This document shows positions 1 through 23,094 of a DNA stretch of 64,000 nucleotides, one piece after another. This DNA comes from Branchiostoma floridae (lineage: Eukaryota; Chordata; Leptocardii; Amphioxiformes; Branchiostomatidae). Below the pieces are notes generated by a model. The model did no database searches. It was not told the origin of the DNA and saw only the letters and a program-made list of their open reading frames with translations. The stretch's first letter is position 1, and every line of letters starts with the position of its first letter. The stretch spans positions 7,720,353-7,784,352 of the forward strand of contig NC_049992.1 of NCBI RefSeq assembly GCF_000003815.2, in the 5' to 3' direction. Both the position numbers and the translations under genes were made by a program.

Positions 1-268
1 AATATTGTCCTGTTTTTGTCCAATCATTGATGGATTTACATGTTTATCCACTTTCTATCTGGTCTGAGTTTTCAGTTAACACAAGTACATGTTCTTAAAC
101 ATTCATAGTCAGAACACGGTAGCACCAAAATGATAGTTGGGGATGGAGTATGAATTGAATGCTTGTTTTCCTTTTGGGGAAATCTAAATATTTTCCTTAC
201 AGCAAGGGCTGAACTACCACAACTACATGCTAGGCTACAGAAAGTTAACTCTGTCCCCCCTATTACAG

Positions 269-11426
<11,158 letters not shown>

Positions 11427-11665
11427 AGACACTTCTACATCTTCTTATTTGTCATAGTCATTAACTTGGATTTTCCAAGGAATTCTTACTTTGGACGAAG
11501 CAAAACTCAATTTCAGATGGCTGGTTTGGTTAAACTCTCTCCTTGCTAGCAACCCATCCGTACACCAAATTTATATCAGTCACATTGGAAGCTAGCAGAA
11601 GAAGGGTTGAAACAATGCACTGTCTTACTTCCGAAAATAGAATAAAGGATATAGGAGAATTCATT
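11427..11665 (+). other. PSMD2: Probable PSMD2 3' untranslated region
   Basis: Begins directly after the stop codon. An AATAAA hexamer at 11641-11646 is the first canonical polyadenylation signal; a second AATAAA is at 12114-12119. The first hexamer abuts the left arm of a fold-back element starting at 11647, so the cleavage site may fall inside transposon sequence. The 3' end is inferred. Confidence 0.5.
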
Positions 11666-11934
11666 TCCACAACCATTAGGTACTTACCTGGCTTACATTC
11701 CGATGTCTCTCAGACACCTTCCTCAGAGCTTCTGACTGAAGTTCTGCTTCTCGCCCATATGAATGCGGCATTTGGGATTGTTTCTTGCCGCAAAAGTGCC
11801 ACCTACGTCGGCTACTTACAGCGGCGAGAAGCAGAACTCTAGTCAGAAGCTCTGAGGAAGGTGTCTGAGAGACATGGAAGCATAACCCAAGGAAGTACCT
11901 AGTACTGGTTGTGGAAAAGAATTCTCCTATATCC
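11647..11934. mobile_element. Fold-back element with ~110-bp inverted arms
   Basis: Left arm 11647-11755 (GGATATAGGAGAATTC ... CTGCTTCTCGCC) is the inverted complement of right arm 11823-11934. A 67-bp spacer lies between. Outside both ends the motif CAATGCACTGTCTT occurs (near 11612 and 11933), a direct repeat of at least 14 bp that may be a target or tandem duplication. Non-coding. Confidence 0.88.
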
Positions 11935-11999
11935 AATGCACTGTCTTCTTTTTCTAGAATCAGCTGTATCACAAATATGGTTTCTATTAGAAATGTGAT

Positions 12000-12780
12000 G
12001 TTTTGTCGTCCATAGACTTGTATTAATACATTTGTACCTGCATTCCTTATTGTTAACCATTTATCTAGCTAAGGAAATTAAAAGAATAGGCATGCAGGTA
12101 AAAAATGGAATGAAATAAAAAGGTATTGGCCTACTCTGTCTCGTTTTTACTATTTTGTCATGTGAATGATTGGAATGATATGAATTTTTAATAGTTTAAA
12201 AAAAACAGATTCTTTATTTTTTAGACATACACATACTAGTCCATGTCGCTTAACATGAATGGTCAAAGCTCTTATAAGATGAAGCACAATGGAGTTTCAA
12301 TAGCCGTGCAAATTAGCTATGCCGAGACATTGGTTTATAGACAAGTCCTAATTTCTTTTGGGGAAAAAATTGAGGAGATGAAGCATACAGGAAAATAAAA
12401 GGAATATTTATAGCAACATTAATTTAAATTTTCACATTAAGCTCAAGCGGTGGCATATGTAGCGGTGTCAAAATGATATATGAGCAAGATCAAATTTTTA
12501 TGTGGCACTGCATAAAGGCAACTAAGGAGCACTTTGCAAAACGTAACTAAATAAATATAATTTTAGACTAGTGGTGAAAACTAGTAAGATTTGTGTATCA
12601 TGAAAAACATCTGATCATTCATCCATTGCCTGTTTCAAAAGGCTGTAATGGAAACTCCCCTGCAGTTCCAAATAAAGCCGCTAGAGGGCCCACACTTGAA
12701 GCACTTCTTCCCATTAGCACAAGAGCTACAGTTCTAAAGTCAGACTAAGTTTAAAGTGTACAGTGGAAACTTGATAGAAT
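12000..12780. other. AT-rich intergenic stretch, nothing recognised
   Basis: No splice-linked coding sequence, RNA gene or clear repeat was seen apart from a possible distal polyadenylation hexamer at 12114-12119. Confidence 0.6.
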
Positions 12781-12784
12781 TACT

Positions 12785-12979
12785 ATCAACTCTACTTCGC
12801 TCTTGCTTCTTGGACCAATAAGCCTCAAAACAAGTGAAGGTCTGCCGCCGTAGTGCCAGTATAATCTGTTCATTTTAAAATCGGTCCAACATCCGGTCGA
12901 CTGAATTTTTTAGGTTCATGTTTTTTCTAAACTGGTCCAACAAGAAAAAAAAACGGTACACCGAACCGTTACCCACCCC
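12785..12979. mobile_element. Truncated copy of the GGGGTGGGTACCGGTAC transposon family
   Basis: Shares CTCTACTTCGCTCTTGCT and the CGGTCCAAC.TCCGGTC block with the element at 14119-15688. It ends in the same terminal repeat (GTTACCCACCCC, then TA). The left end is missing. Confidence 0.78.
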
Positions 12980-14118
12980 TACCAGAAACGATCACGTCAT
13001 GGATGAGAACTCTGCAGTAAGCTGGGAATTGAACCCTAGACCTGTGTCCATTACTAGTAGTCACTAATTTCGCTTTGATCACACTGATCCAAGAGGCATC
13101 AGTGACTCCTAGTAATAGACCACTGCAAATTACTTCATCATGTTTGATTGAAAGAAAGAGGTCAAAACCCGAAGTTTTTCTATTATTCATTATATAATGG
13201 TTCACCGTGGGATTATGCTTGGATTTGGCTAAAATTGACTTCCCAAGTATACTGATGCGGTGGACGGAAAGTAGGTCAAAACTTCCTGGTCAGATAGATG
13301 AAAAAACGGAGAGACATAATGTTAATCTTGAAAACGGTTCCTGAATTAGACAAGCTCGTTTTTCTTTGGTCTGATTTTTCATTTTCCCCTTCACCAATTT
13401 TGTAGATATATTCTGAAAAGCGGATTCCATGAATATTAGATATGACGGAAATGGTGTCCTCGTTTTTTTGCGGTGGCAGACTTTTGTCACATACTGAGTG
13501 GCTTTCTTATCTGTGGGTGATCAAAGCTTTTAGTATTAAACATTGAGGAGAGAACGGGAGTCCGGTCTGGTTTTCTTATCTTGTATAAATGGCCAGTATA
13601 CGAGGTTTAGCTGTGTTCCATTTCGGAACTTTTTGCGTGTTCTTTCTCGACAGAAGACGAAACTTTAGGTAACAAAAAAAAAACCCTGTCACACATCAAA
13701 ACCTGCCGTATGAAGGTCCCGCTGGGTCTACAGTAGCCAGGAACCCATCCTATTCTTGAGACTTGCTACAGTTCGCTACTCTGATGCCATTCACGCAGAA
13801 TATGCACTTTTCCGACTTTCCATTTTCAAACTTAAATAAAGACGTAAAAACAAACCAATAGACAACCAAGTCCCAACCAGAGATGACTCTGCTCGCGACT
13901 AGGTCCCGACCATGGTCTGGAGAAACTCTGGAGTAGACGGCTATGTATATGGCATGTAGAGCAAACAACATGTCTTGACCAAGACAAGAAAAGTAAGATG
14001 CCATGTTTCTCTTGTCCCATTGAGGCCCACTCTCTACTAGATCTAGACTTTTGAACGAGTAAAACGTGGGTTTGTAATAATTGTATTACATGATACATGA
14101 CGTTCTATGTTATTGCTA

Positions 14119-15688
14119 GGGGTGGGTGAGTACCGGTACAGAAAATTCAGGTCCGGTTCAGGTCCAGATGATCAGGTCCGGATCTGAACCTGGACCTGAT
14201 TCAGTATGTGAAAACTTGTGAATGGACTAAAATCAATGGCCCATTTCCCTGCAAAGAAATGTGTTTTGTGGAGTATTCGACTCCCACTGGCGTTTTAAAA
14301 ACCTACAAATGTAACTGCCTCTGTACGTTTGACTGTAGACCTTGGTAGAAATGACTATAGACTCGACTCTACTTCGCTCTTGCTATTTTCTTCAAACGTT
14401 AAGCCCCCCAACGTGTAAATGTCTGATCAAATAATCTGTTTTTCCAATAGGTCCAACGTGCGGTCCACCGAATTTTTCAGGTCCGGGTTTTCTGGACCGG
14501 TGTGACAGCGATCTCGCCCCCCCTGTGATTTCGCCCCCCCGGGGGGCGAGATCACTAGCGTTTTCGCCCCCCTTTAGCGTTTTCGCCCCCCCCCCCCCCA
14601 AAGCAGCTGGTTACTACATATTACAGGTGCGCTACCTGGCACTATACTGCACCTGGGGAGTAATGTATATGGTGTGTTACCTGGTACCTATATGGCACCT
14701 TATTACCGTACCGTAAGATGTCATACCTCGAAAGTCGATACTATATTGTTCGGTGCAAACATAACATTGAAATGAAAAAGACAATTTTTGCAGCTGAGGT
14801 AGCATAAAAACAGTGCTACTGCGAACGTATAAATCAACACCGTCTATGCATGGTACGGAATACGTCAGCTATATTTTTTCAATTTGTCACAGTGTTTTCT
14901 TTCTTGTGCTGGAAATATTTCCAAAGCACTAACAAAAACACACGTGAATAATAGTTTCTCATTATAAACACTATCTACGCGCAAGTTGATATAGCTGTTG
15001 CTACATGCTACACAAACACTGGTAAAGTACCAGTCTTAAGAAACACGGGTAAATGCATCAGTTCCTAAATACTAGAAAAAACAGTCATGTTGGAGGTGAA
15101 GATATCCCTTGGCCAGGTGCATATACCAAAATGTGCGTTATTCTAATTAATACCGAATATTTGCATAATTAATAAAGACATTACATAGTTATTTTGTGGT
15201 CACTTCATGGTAGAGACTTCATATTGGAGATATATAGGTTGCTTGAGGACAGGTGAATACAATGAAATACATCTTATGTCAAGACTCAGGTATATGCAAT
15301 AATTGGATTACAAGGGACCCAACCCTCCTTGTCTGAAACAAGTTCAACTATCTTATTACCATGTAATTACGTTAATATTGATACTATGAATGGAGTTATG
15401 TATCAAACTCGTGTACTTATATCATTCTGAAACTGCATTTTGTGATTTATACCAATCAACTTCTAAAATGTCATGTAAACCCGTTTTTTTGGGGGGGGGC
15501 GAAATCGCTAAAGGGGGGCGAGGTAGGGGGGCGAGATCACTAGCCGGGGAGGGCGAGATCGCTAGTGATTTCGCCCCGGGGGGGCGAGATCGCTAGTGAT
15601 TTCGCCCCCGGGGGGGCGAGATCGCTGTCACACCGGTCCAATACGAAAAACCGGGTTTGTACCGATACACCGTACCGGTACCCACCCC
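14119..15688. mobile_element. TA-flanked transposon (TIR GGGGTGGGTACCGGTAC) interrupted by a second element
   Basis: Begins GGGGTGGGTGAGTACCGGTAC and ends GTACCGGTACCCACCCC, with TA on both outer sides (14117-14118 and 15689-15690), as in Tc1/mariner-type insertions. Removing the nested element 14501-15632 and one CCGG leaves about 434 bp of non-coding sequence. Inner repeats of GGTCCGG-type motifs line both ends. The intact 242-bp relative at 19007-19248 shows the uninterrupted form. Confidence 0.85.
14501..15632. mobile_element. Nested 1132-bp GC-rich-ended transposon with CCGG target duplication
   Basis: Begins TGTGACAGCGATCTCGCCCC and ends with its complement GGGGCGAGATCGCTGTCACA. CCGG flanks both ends (14497-14500 and 15633-15636); the empty site ACCGGTCCAA is visible in the related copy near 19190. 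Both ends carry several copies of a module like GCGAGATCGCTAGTGATTTC followed by G/C homopolymers, partly as palindromes. The ~880-bp interior (14605-15480) is AT-rich with no credible ORF, so it is non-autonomous. I do not recognise the family. Confidence 0.9.
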
Positions 15689-16214
15689 TAGTTATTACCC
15701 ATTTCTGGCTTCAAAGTTAGGTTTCCTGAGATACTGAACAAAGTGTAAAAGTAGGACGACACCTTTGGGAAAAGGCATAACGTTGGCTCAATCAAAATGA
15801 CATTTAAACGCCCGTCAGGTCATGATGGGATCGACTTTGTTGCCGATAACTGTTTGTAATGTATATGTCTTATTCTGTTCTGTAGGAAAGATCAACTACA
15901 ATGAGTACTGTTAGTCTAAGAGCGCCACGTAAAAAAGTGTTACTGACGCTTCTCAAGAATGTCTTGAGCACCTGGGTATCTAGATGTGCATACATCAGGG
16001 ATTAAAGATGTTGCATTAGCAGATTCCCTTCTTTTACTATGGAGGACTTAGCGTATACCCGGTAGAAGAGTTCCTGTTACACTTGTAGGTTATAATGACT
16101 TGCAAATTCATGTCCTGGGCTGATTGTAAACAAAGCAAAACAAATATACAGTCTGTATGGGAAGAAGAAGAATGAAAGACATAAAAAAGATAAATTAGTG
16201 GTGAAATTCGAAGT

Positions 16215-16303
16215 CCAATACTTTTCTTAATGGTCCATTTCGCCATTTTCTAATCGGTCCAAAATCCGGTCCACTGATTTTTTTTTCAGGTCGACCGGTA
16301 TAA
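16215..16303. mobile_element. Fragment of the GGGGTGGGTACCGGTAC family
   Basis: TAATGGTCCATTTCGCCATT then TTCTAATCGGTCCAAAATCC closely matches 19125-19185 of the intact MITE. Neither terminal repeat remains. Confidence 0.78.
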
Positions 16304-17374
16304 CATGCAAGAAACTACTAAACCATTTGCCGGGCTATATTGCGTCTCTACAAGCAATGGGGGAAGAACGTTGAAAATCGTGTTGCTCGATAAACTTGCG
16401 GATGAATGTTATAATGTACTCCAAGTTGTTTTCCCATTGCCATGCACAACGTGCCATTGTTTTCTTCCGCCTGGCCCGGTAGCTTTGAACTCGGTGACAC
16501 TGGCAACTCTGTTTTCTTCTATTGTCAAAATGAACAATAGCCACGAATAGAAATGATAAGTATGATAGATTTTAAGGCTCTACATTGTACTCTAGTGCTC
16601 TTGCATATTCAGAAGGTGGTCCAAGTCTTAGAATCTTGGATGGAGGCCACTCTCAGCCGGATGCCTCTGACCACCATGTCCGGATGCCTGCTACAGGCAG
16701 TAACTGTTGCGTGAATGAATGTCCTGCCAGTTGAGTGCGTTCTTGATATGGGTTCAGCGAGAGAGCATAATGCATGTTTGTAGGTCATACATGACCTAGC
16801 AGGATGGCCATGCGACCTTTCAGATTGCCCTTCTCCCCATTTATCAATCTGATACCAGTCGCTCACCAATCGCTGTAGGAATGCAAAACAACATGACGTC
16901 TCCTCTGACATTTTCAAACTATAGCCCAGAGGTCACTTTCCGATGGTGATGTTGATCCGGGTGACCTTGAAGCCATTCTGAGCCCCCCCTTTGAAGCTAT
17001 CAAGATGGTATTTTCAACGGCCTGAAAGTCATCTAGTTATTTTGTATTTGGGGCAGACAGACTGCATTTCGCATTGCTACAGTAGTATTTTTTAGAGCTT
17101 CATAGCCATTGCATGACTTAGTGCGGGGTTATTTTACAGATAGGAGAAGAACGGGAACATCATCATCATCATCGAAAGATTAGTGAGACTTTACTTGATG
17201 TTGCTAATATGTTAGTGTAACATAAAACTGTGGTAAACTTTGACCGTAGCTCGAAACAGCCCCAAAACGCTGCCGTATTCGGCCATACAAGTTTAATGAA
17301 GGGACTTAAGTATCTTAGAATAGGGGCCTCGATTATTTCAAAAAGATAATGGAGCCTTCCAATGATACGCATTA

Positions 17375-17640
17375 AATGAATGAATGAATGAAAGATCTTT
17401 ATTGTACATTTGTGCTCAAACAAGCTAAGTACAGGTCGTAGCGATAAGGCACAATTTGGTATAAGAAATGTGGCATCTTACTACATTTACAGAAACTTAG
17501 TAGTATGTACAAGTTCAACTTCTTCTCGCTTCTTAAGACAGTTCTAAACATACGGGGAAGATGTATTCTAGGGCAGATGTATTCAATGATACAGGATTTA
17601 TCTAGTCGCATACGGACTACGAATTTATCCTTACTATTTA
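17375..17640 (-). mobile_element. Probable LINE 3' end with (ATTC)n tail, minus strand
   Basis: On the minus strand the sequence runs into CACAAATGTACAATAAAGAT followed by CTTTCATTCATTCATTCATT. That is an internal AATAAA and a tetranucleotide tail as found on CR1/L2-like LINEs. No coding sequence is recognisable. Confidence 0.55.
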
Positions 17641-18149
17641 TAGATATTAGCTAGTTTTCAGCTTAGAAGTTAACTCAAAGCAGCCCAACCTCAATGCGCC
17701 AGACTGGGCCATGCAATTTGATGATGTCTTTGTGGGATTATGTTGAGTTATAGAATAGGGACGAGAGGGGCCTGCGATGATTTTAGACAGATTAATGAGT
17801 TTTCCTTTGATTTTCCCAATACGCGTCCTTGGCAGACACAGGAGTAGGAAACTAATAAAAGCATTATCCCTTAATACCACATGATGTAGGGCGGATGTAA
17901 AGTGGGCATATGGCAGGACACATCAGAATTTTAAAGTACCAGTGTAGATAGATACGTTGCTAAAAGTTTTCACGCTGCAGCTGTTTTTGTATCATCGACA
18001 GTTTCCCTGCATTATCACTTTAATATGTTTTCAATTCCTGGCGGAAAGTTATGTACCAGAAAATGGTGAGTAGTAGATGGCACTGGGTGCTAGAACGAGA
18101 AGATAAAAGAAAATTGTTCGGTAATATAAAAAATAGTCCCACGGATAGA

Positions 18150-18260
18150 CTTTTGAGGCCTTAAGTGCAGTGGGTTGTATCTAGGACACGATATTGGAAG
18201 GTGGAGGCCATCCCTCTAGATTCACTGCCCAACCATTTGGTCAGTCGACGCCACTCATAT
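18150..18260 (-). mobile_element. SINE fragment, family B (diverged)
   Basis: Contains ACGATATTGGAAGGTGGAGG and a CCCAACC block, matching better preserved copies at 36190 and 38270. Confidence 0.5.
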
Positions 18261-19006
18261 AAACAGCGTTTTCATAGGGCTGTTACTCTCATTGACCATT
18301 GGTTCTTACATAGTACATCCGACATAATAGAGATTATCCATATTTTGCCAAACAGTATGGGCTTCCTTCAGCCAACAGAAAGTGCTTTTATGGATAGCAT
18401 ACGCACGCGCATATTGATTTTCTGATATAAGATACTTAGTACAGTATATGATACTCCTTATAACAGATGGACAGTAAAAACCAGTGGTTATGGAACCTCG
18501 TGATAAATTTGTTGCAAAACGAGAAGTCGCTTTCAGCCTGTCGTAAAAATAATAGCTACAGCAAAATGAGAGAATCTGTAGTAAATGTCATGGCACATTT
18601 GTGGTAAAACACATATCATCGCAAACTGCCATCAAATGTTGGATCTTTAGATCAGTATGTTTTGTGTGGTCAAAAAAATGCAACAGTACTTGTGATATTC
18701 TCGAACCAATACTCGTTATAGAGTCCTCCCATCTTTTCTGTTGCCTATACCTCTTTTTCCTCCCTGGCCTGTTGCATGACAGAGTTGGCGAGTCCCGATG
18801 ACCGCGATACGTGGCCGTACCAGATCAGCTTTCTTTTCTAGCTGTGGTTCTTCGTACGGACTGATATCGATGTTTCGTATGACTCTATTCCATACTTACA
18901 CATTTGAGATGCTGTCTTGTTAATGATTCCTAGATCTGTGACCAATACAGAAGGCTGATCACATAGAAAGAAAATAGAATCGCCATTTCTACCTAACGCC
19001 TGACTA

Positions 19007-19248
19007 GGGGTGGGTACCGGTACAGAAAATTCAGTTACACGTCCGGTTCAGTTCCAGAGGATCAGGGCAAGGTCCGTACCTGTAACTAATTGTTTGTGAA
19101 AACTTGTGAATGGTCGGTACTCAAAGCAATGGTCCATTTCGCTACTTTCTAATCGGTCCAAAATCCGGTCTACTGATTTTTTCAGGTTGACCGGTCCAAC
19201 AAGAAAAAAAACGGTTTTGTACCAGTACATCCTACCGGTACCCACCCC
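19007..19248. mobile_element. 242-bp TA-flanked MITE, intact member of the GGGGTGGGTACCGGTAC family
   Basis: Begins GGGGTGGGTACCGGTAC and ends GTACCGGTACCCACCCC after a short gap (TACCGGTACCCACCCC). TA dinucleotides lie outside both ends (19005-19006, 19249-19250). Non-coding, so mobilised in trans if at all. Confidence 0.88.
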
Positions 19249-19732
19249 TATATGCGTAACCAATACAGATTCAAATACATAACACCGGAAGGCTGATCAC
19301 GTAGTAAGAAAACAGAATTATTTCTACGCAACGTCTGACAAATTGTCCAATTCAGCTATTTGCGCAACGTTCAGTTCTTCCTCGAGCTTAATATATCTAA
19401 AAATCGTAAAAACGTGACAATGACGGACACTGTAGCGTGAAGTTAATGTTCTGTTGAATCACGAAGTGATCTGGGCTATCTCGGTCGCATGGCGGGCCGG
19501 GCTCGTTGGGAAGGGTTGATATGTAGCGTACTCAGCGGTTGAGCGCGCTTAATGAACTCAAAGCGGACGGCCTCGTAACTCTCAGCCTTGATAAGTAGTT
19601 ACTGATTGGAGGCTTCACGGATGACCGCAGATGCGGCGTAGCCTCGAAATTCAGGCTCTGTGACCTTTTTTTTTAGATTGTCATAACTTAAAATGCTGAT
19701 TACGGAACGTTTTCTGATGTGGTGACTACGGG

Positions 19733-19938
19733 CGTGGTCACATAGGTCGTGCGATCGTCGTACGATTTTGATGTCATAGATTTTCAAGTAGGCTTTGAAA
19801 TAACCAACCGCCGATATGGATCCAAAACAGCATTTTGTGTACGAAGACAGTTGAACTTTTCAGGAGACGTACATTTTTGTCCCCCCCCCCCCAAAAAAAA
19901 ACGCCCGAAGTTTATAGCGATCGACCTATGTGACCACG
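19733..19938. mobile_element. CGTACGA-type MITE, copy 1
   Basis: Ends are CGTGGTCACATAGGTCG and CGACCTATGTGACCACG. Next to the left end lies TGCGATCGTCGTACGATTTT. The internal sequence (AACCAACCGCCGATATGGAT ...) matches the copy at 32865-33062. Non-coding; contains a C11/A9 run. Confidence 0.85.
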
Positions 19939-20159
19939 ACCTACGACCATGGGGGCGATGTCCTTACAATTTTTGATAAGCAAAAAAGCGTAATCAAAAT
20001 GCAGACCATCGTCAGCCTGGCATGTAGACTAGATACGTCCAGGACACGTTATAATGAAGGCGTTTCAAATGACCGCTATGGTCTGGATTATGTTCCGGTA
20101 AAGATTCTAAATTCCCGAAAGCGCGATTGGCAATCAAGGTATTACCCAATCTCTTGATT

Positions 20160-20830
20160 TGCACAAGTTACCTCACCTCGAATGACCTCCTCCACCTAAA
20201 CCTCGGTATCTAACTCCTGCAGATAGATCGGCTTTAACGTTTTCTATCTATATGTAGCTAAGGCCACGACAAGTGAATTTCAAGGATGACATTTTGAAAA
20301 AAAAAAGAATTTTTCTCCTTTAAAGATGGTCAACAGGACGAGAAAGCACCAAATGACACAACATGTAGTGTTATAGCTTTGATTGTACTTGTAGAAGTGG
20401 CACTAGTGACGTGACACATGTAGCCATGACCGTAGTTGTAGAAGTAAAACTAGTTTGTAGGTTAAAGTTGCACCTATGTGTTCTAGCTATAACTGTACTT
20501 GACATCTTGGTAAGTGATGCCAGTCTGCCACACTAGTGTCACTTGGTGCACCTCTTGAATAGAGACATATAAAACTTGATGGCTGTGATGATCACGTTTT
20601 GTCGCTTCAATTCTTGTCACAATGTTTATGGTGTCTATTTTGAAAATCTAGCTAGCCATCTTGTTTTCTTACTCATCATGTTTTTCTTTCTCGCATTAGG
20701 GTTAGTCTGCAGAAGATGTCATCCATACGATTTACCTTCTGCGGCCTGAAGAGAACTTTTGATAGGCAGTTACTGACTGGAAGCCACGCGCTCGATGGCA
20801 GATACAGAAGTTCATGATCACAGTCTATTT
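20160..20830. other. Intergenic stretch, nothing firm
   Basis: Moderately AT-rich with degenerate internal similarity (GTACTTGTAGAAGT / GTAGTTGTAGAAGT, 20390-20460). No gene or terminal inverted repeat seen. Confidence 0.5.
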
Positions 20831-21322
20831 CAATGCTTATCTGAACTGAGTACAGGTAAAAAATAGACACCAAAGTCTATACGTAAGAAATAAAGCAATT
20901 TGTGGTCAAGAGGTTGCCCAGATACGTATTTATGTCAGCTGGGTATAGCTGGCCAAAGTTATCTAATGCTTATCTGAACTGAGTACAGATAAAAATAGAC
21001 TCCAAGACTAGTCGAAAGGAATAAAGCAATTTGCAGTCAAGAAGATGCCCAGATTCGCATTTGTGTCGGCTGGGTATAGCTGTCCAAAGTTATCTAATGG
21101 GGAGTAATGCTTGCCTGAACTAAGCACAAGTAAAAATAGTTTCTAAAGCATAGCGGGAAGGAATAAAGCAATTTGCAATGAAGAGGTTGCCCAGAGGCGC
21201 ATTTGTGTCGGCTGGGTATAGCTGTCCAAAGTTATCTAATGCTTGTCTGAACTAATTAAGCGCAAGTAAAAATAGACTCCAAAGCTTATCCGTAAGAAAT
21301 AAAGCAATTTGCAGTCAAGAAG
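20831..21322 (+). repeat. Four-copy tandem array, period 131-142 bp
   Basis: Units contain TGCTTATCTGAACTGAGTAC, GGAATAAAGCAATTTGCAGT, then GGCTGGGTATAGCTGTCCAA. The AAAGCAATTT marker occurs at about 20892, 21023, 21165 and 21301. Confidence 0.9.
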
Positions 21323-21329
21323 TGGAAAG

Positions 21330-22290
21330 GGGGGTTCATTGGCTTCGCGGGGGCCAATGAACTACTTTCGCTGGCTTAACTTCTTCCCCAGCTTATGATA
21401 CTATCTTTCTCTCCTGGCTTTGCTTCGCGAACGAAGATCGTCTAGGGATGTTTTCCGTGTTTATGATACTATCTTATGCCACAGCAAAATCTGCGGACAT
21501 TGGGAGGGGGGTGCATATGCTCTAAAGCCAGAAATTTGTCCCGGCTTTTATTTGTTGCCGTGTCCCGGGTTGATTATAATCTTTAAAAAGTCGGGGCCCG
21601 GCCGGGCAAAAAATGGCCCGGTAACCACAGAGCGTCTCACTGGGCCACGAAGGGGTCACACCCGAAAGTGCAAAAAAAACAGCCCGTGAACTATTTGCCA
21701 AGGCCTCCTTTTTCCTAAACCTCCTGTGACCTAAACGAAGGAGACCCTTTATAAGCAGTTATCGATTGGGGACTTTAAAGTACGATTGCAGATACAGAAG
21801 CCTCGGTCTGGTAAGTAACCACTTTTATAATGATCAAGGTTCACGTTAAGAGGTTCACGTTAAAAATAGACGGTGCAGATTTGAAAGAGTAAAGATATTT
21901 ACAGCCAGGGAGCACTGTCCAAGAATGCAATGTGCATACGCAAGACTCCGGGCTATCAGACTGGCTGGTGAATTGCTTGCATCTATCAATGATCAGAGCA
22001 AAATCAACTGTTAGATAACTTGTAACCCTTCGCCAAATAGGTTCATCAGGTACAGTGTGTTATCAGGCATGTACAGGAGGTGTGGTATATATTGTAGTTA
22101 CGATAGAATTTTCACGGTTTTTGTTGGATGCTTCGTTTGGTAAACTTTGCATAAGAATTTTGTCCATATCTTTTACAACAGAACATTTCAAAACCACAGA
22201 TGGGACATCGTTCTTATGTATGTTAAAAGTCACAACTAGGGTGAATTTCGACAGCGGTAAATATACTTGATTCCGAACAGAATTACTTAC
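21330..22290. other. Intergenic stretch with a hairpin
   Basis: GGTTCATTGGCTTCGCGGGG followed by CCAATGAAC forms a hairpin near 21333-21362. The remainder shows no coding or repeat signal I can support. Confidence 0.5.
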
Positions 22291-22379
22291 TCAAAAGAGG
22301 CCATCTACATCAGAGCCCACCAGCCTTCCCTCAATAGAGACGGGGGCTGATACCGACTGCCAAGCACCCTTGACCCTTT

Positions 22380-22490
22380 GGTGACGTCACACTTCCGTTC
22401 CGGATGTATGACTTAGGCTCTGGGTCATTTCAACTTGAAAAGGATCAGAGGACTGATCGAAAGCTTGTTGCTGGTAAGCGCTTAGTTTTG
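22380..22490 (+). promoter_or_regulatory. Promoter-like CRE plus two ETS sites and a downstream splice donor
   Basis: TGACGTCA at 22382-22389 is a consensus CRE. It is followed at once by ACTTCCG and TTCCGGA (ETS-type, 22390-22404), a combination common in TATA-less housekeeping promoters. A good donor sequence (CTG|GTAAGCGC) lies about 70 bp downstream. No ATG-led coding exon is attached. The function is inferred from motif spacing only. Confidence 0.35.
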
Positions 22491-22523
22491 TGCACGGATA
22501 TATGGTCTTAAAATTGTAACATA
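22409..22523 (+). repeat. Dispersed repeat shared with 55266-55376
   Basis: GACTTAGGCTCTGGGTCATT, GGATCAGAGGACTG, GGTAAGCGCTT and TTAAAATTGTAACAT recur in the same order 33 kb away at about 85% identity by eye. Confidence 0.85.
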
Positions 22524-23094
22524 AGTGATATATCAAGCATACAAACAAACAAACAAACAAACAAACATTTACAAATACGTATATGTCGATACTTTGCTAT
22601 CATTTAAGTCAGTTGACAACTACAGACTTGATAAACAAGCAAGGAAACAATCAATCTATCAAACAAAGAGACATTTAATATTTACATAGGCACATCTGGC
22701 GATACTTTCCATGTCATCATTAAAGCTAGTTTCTGAGAGATCTCTTGGCTCCCGTTGCATTCCTTCACTGCTTGCTAATGCGTGATGTGTGGTACAACGT
22801 ATTTGTTAACTGTCTATTTGGTCTAGGAAAAATTTTCACCGTAACGACTTTAACGTACCATGAAATGTCATCACGCCATAATGACAGCAGACCTTTTCAC
22901 CTTACGAAAAGAAACGGCTTAAAAACTATGATGTTTGATGCCAGCCAGGAACACCGAATCACCAGTTATCCTCATTGACTTTTATTGACTACATTTCAAT
23001 CAGATAACTCAAGCATTACCTAAGTCATAGGGGAGACGGGCTATTGTAGGAGGGGTGATTCGGCCATTTGGGCTTATTACTGTCAAGAGCTTTT

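Noticed and set aside
163-268. Open frame with an apparent acceptor at ~198 leading into the first PSMD2 exon
   Set aside because: The added peptide has no likeness to Rpn1, whereas the acceptor at 268 restores the exact family sequence and phase.
16609-16917. 102-codon minus-strand frame
   Set aside because: Examined for zinc-finger, RT and transposase motifs; none found, and no splice context. Left unannotated.
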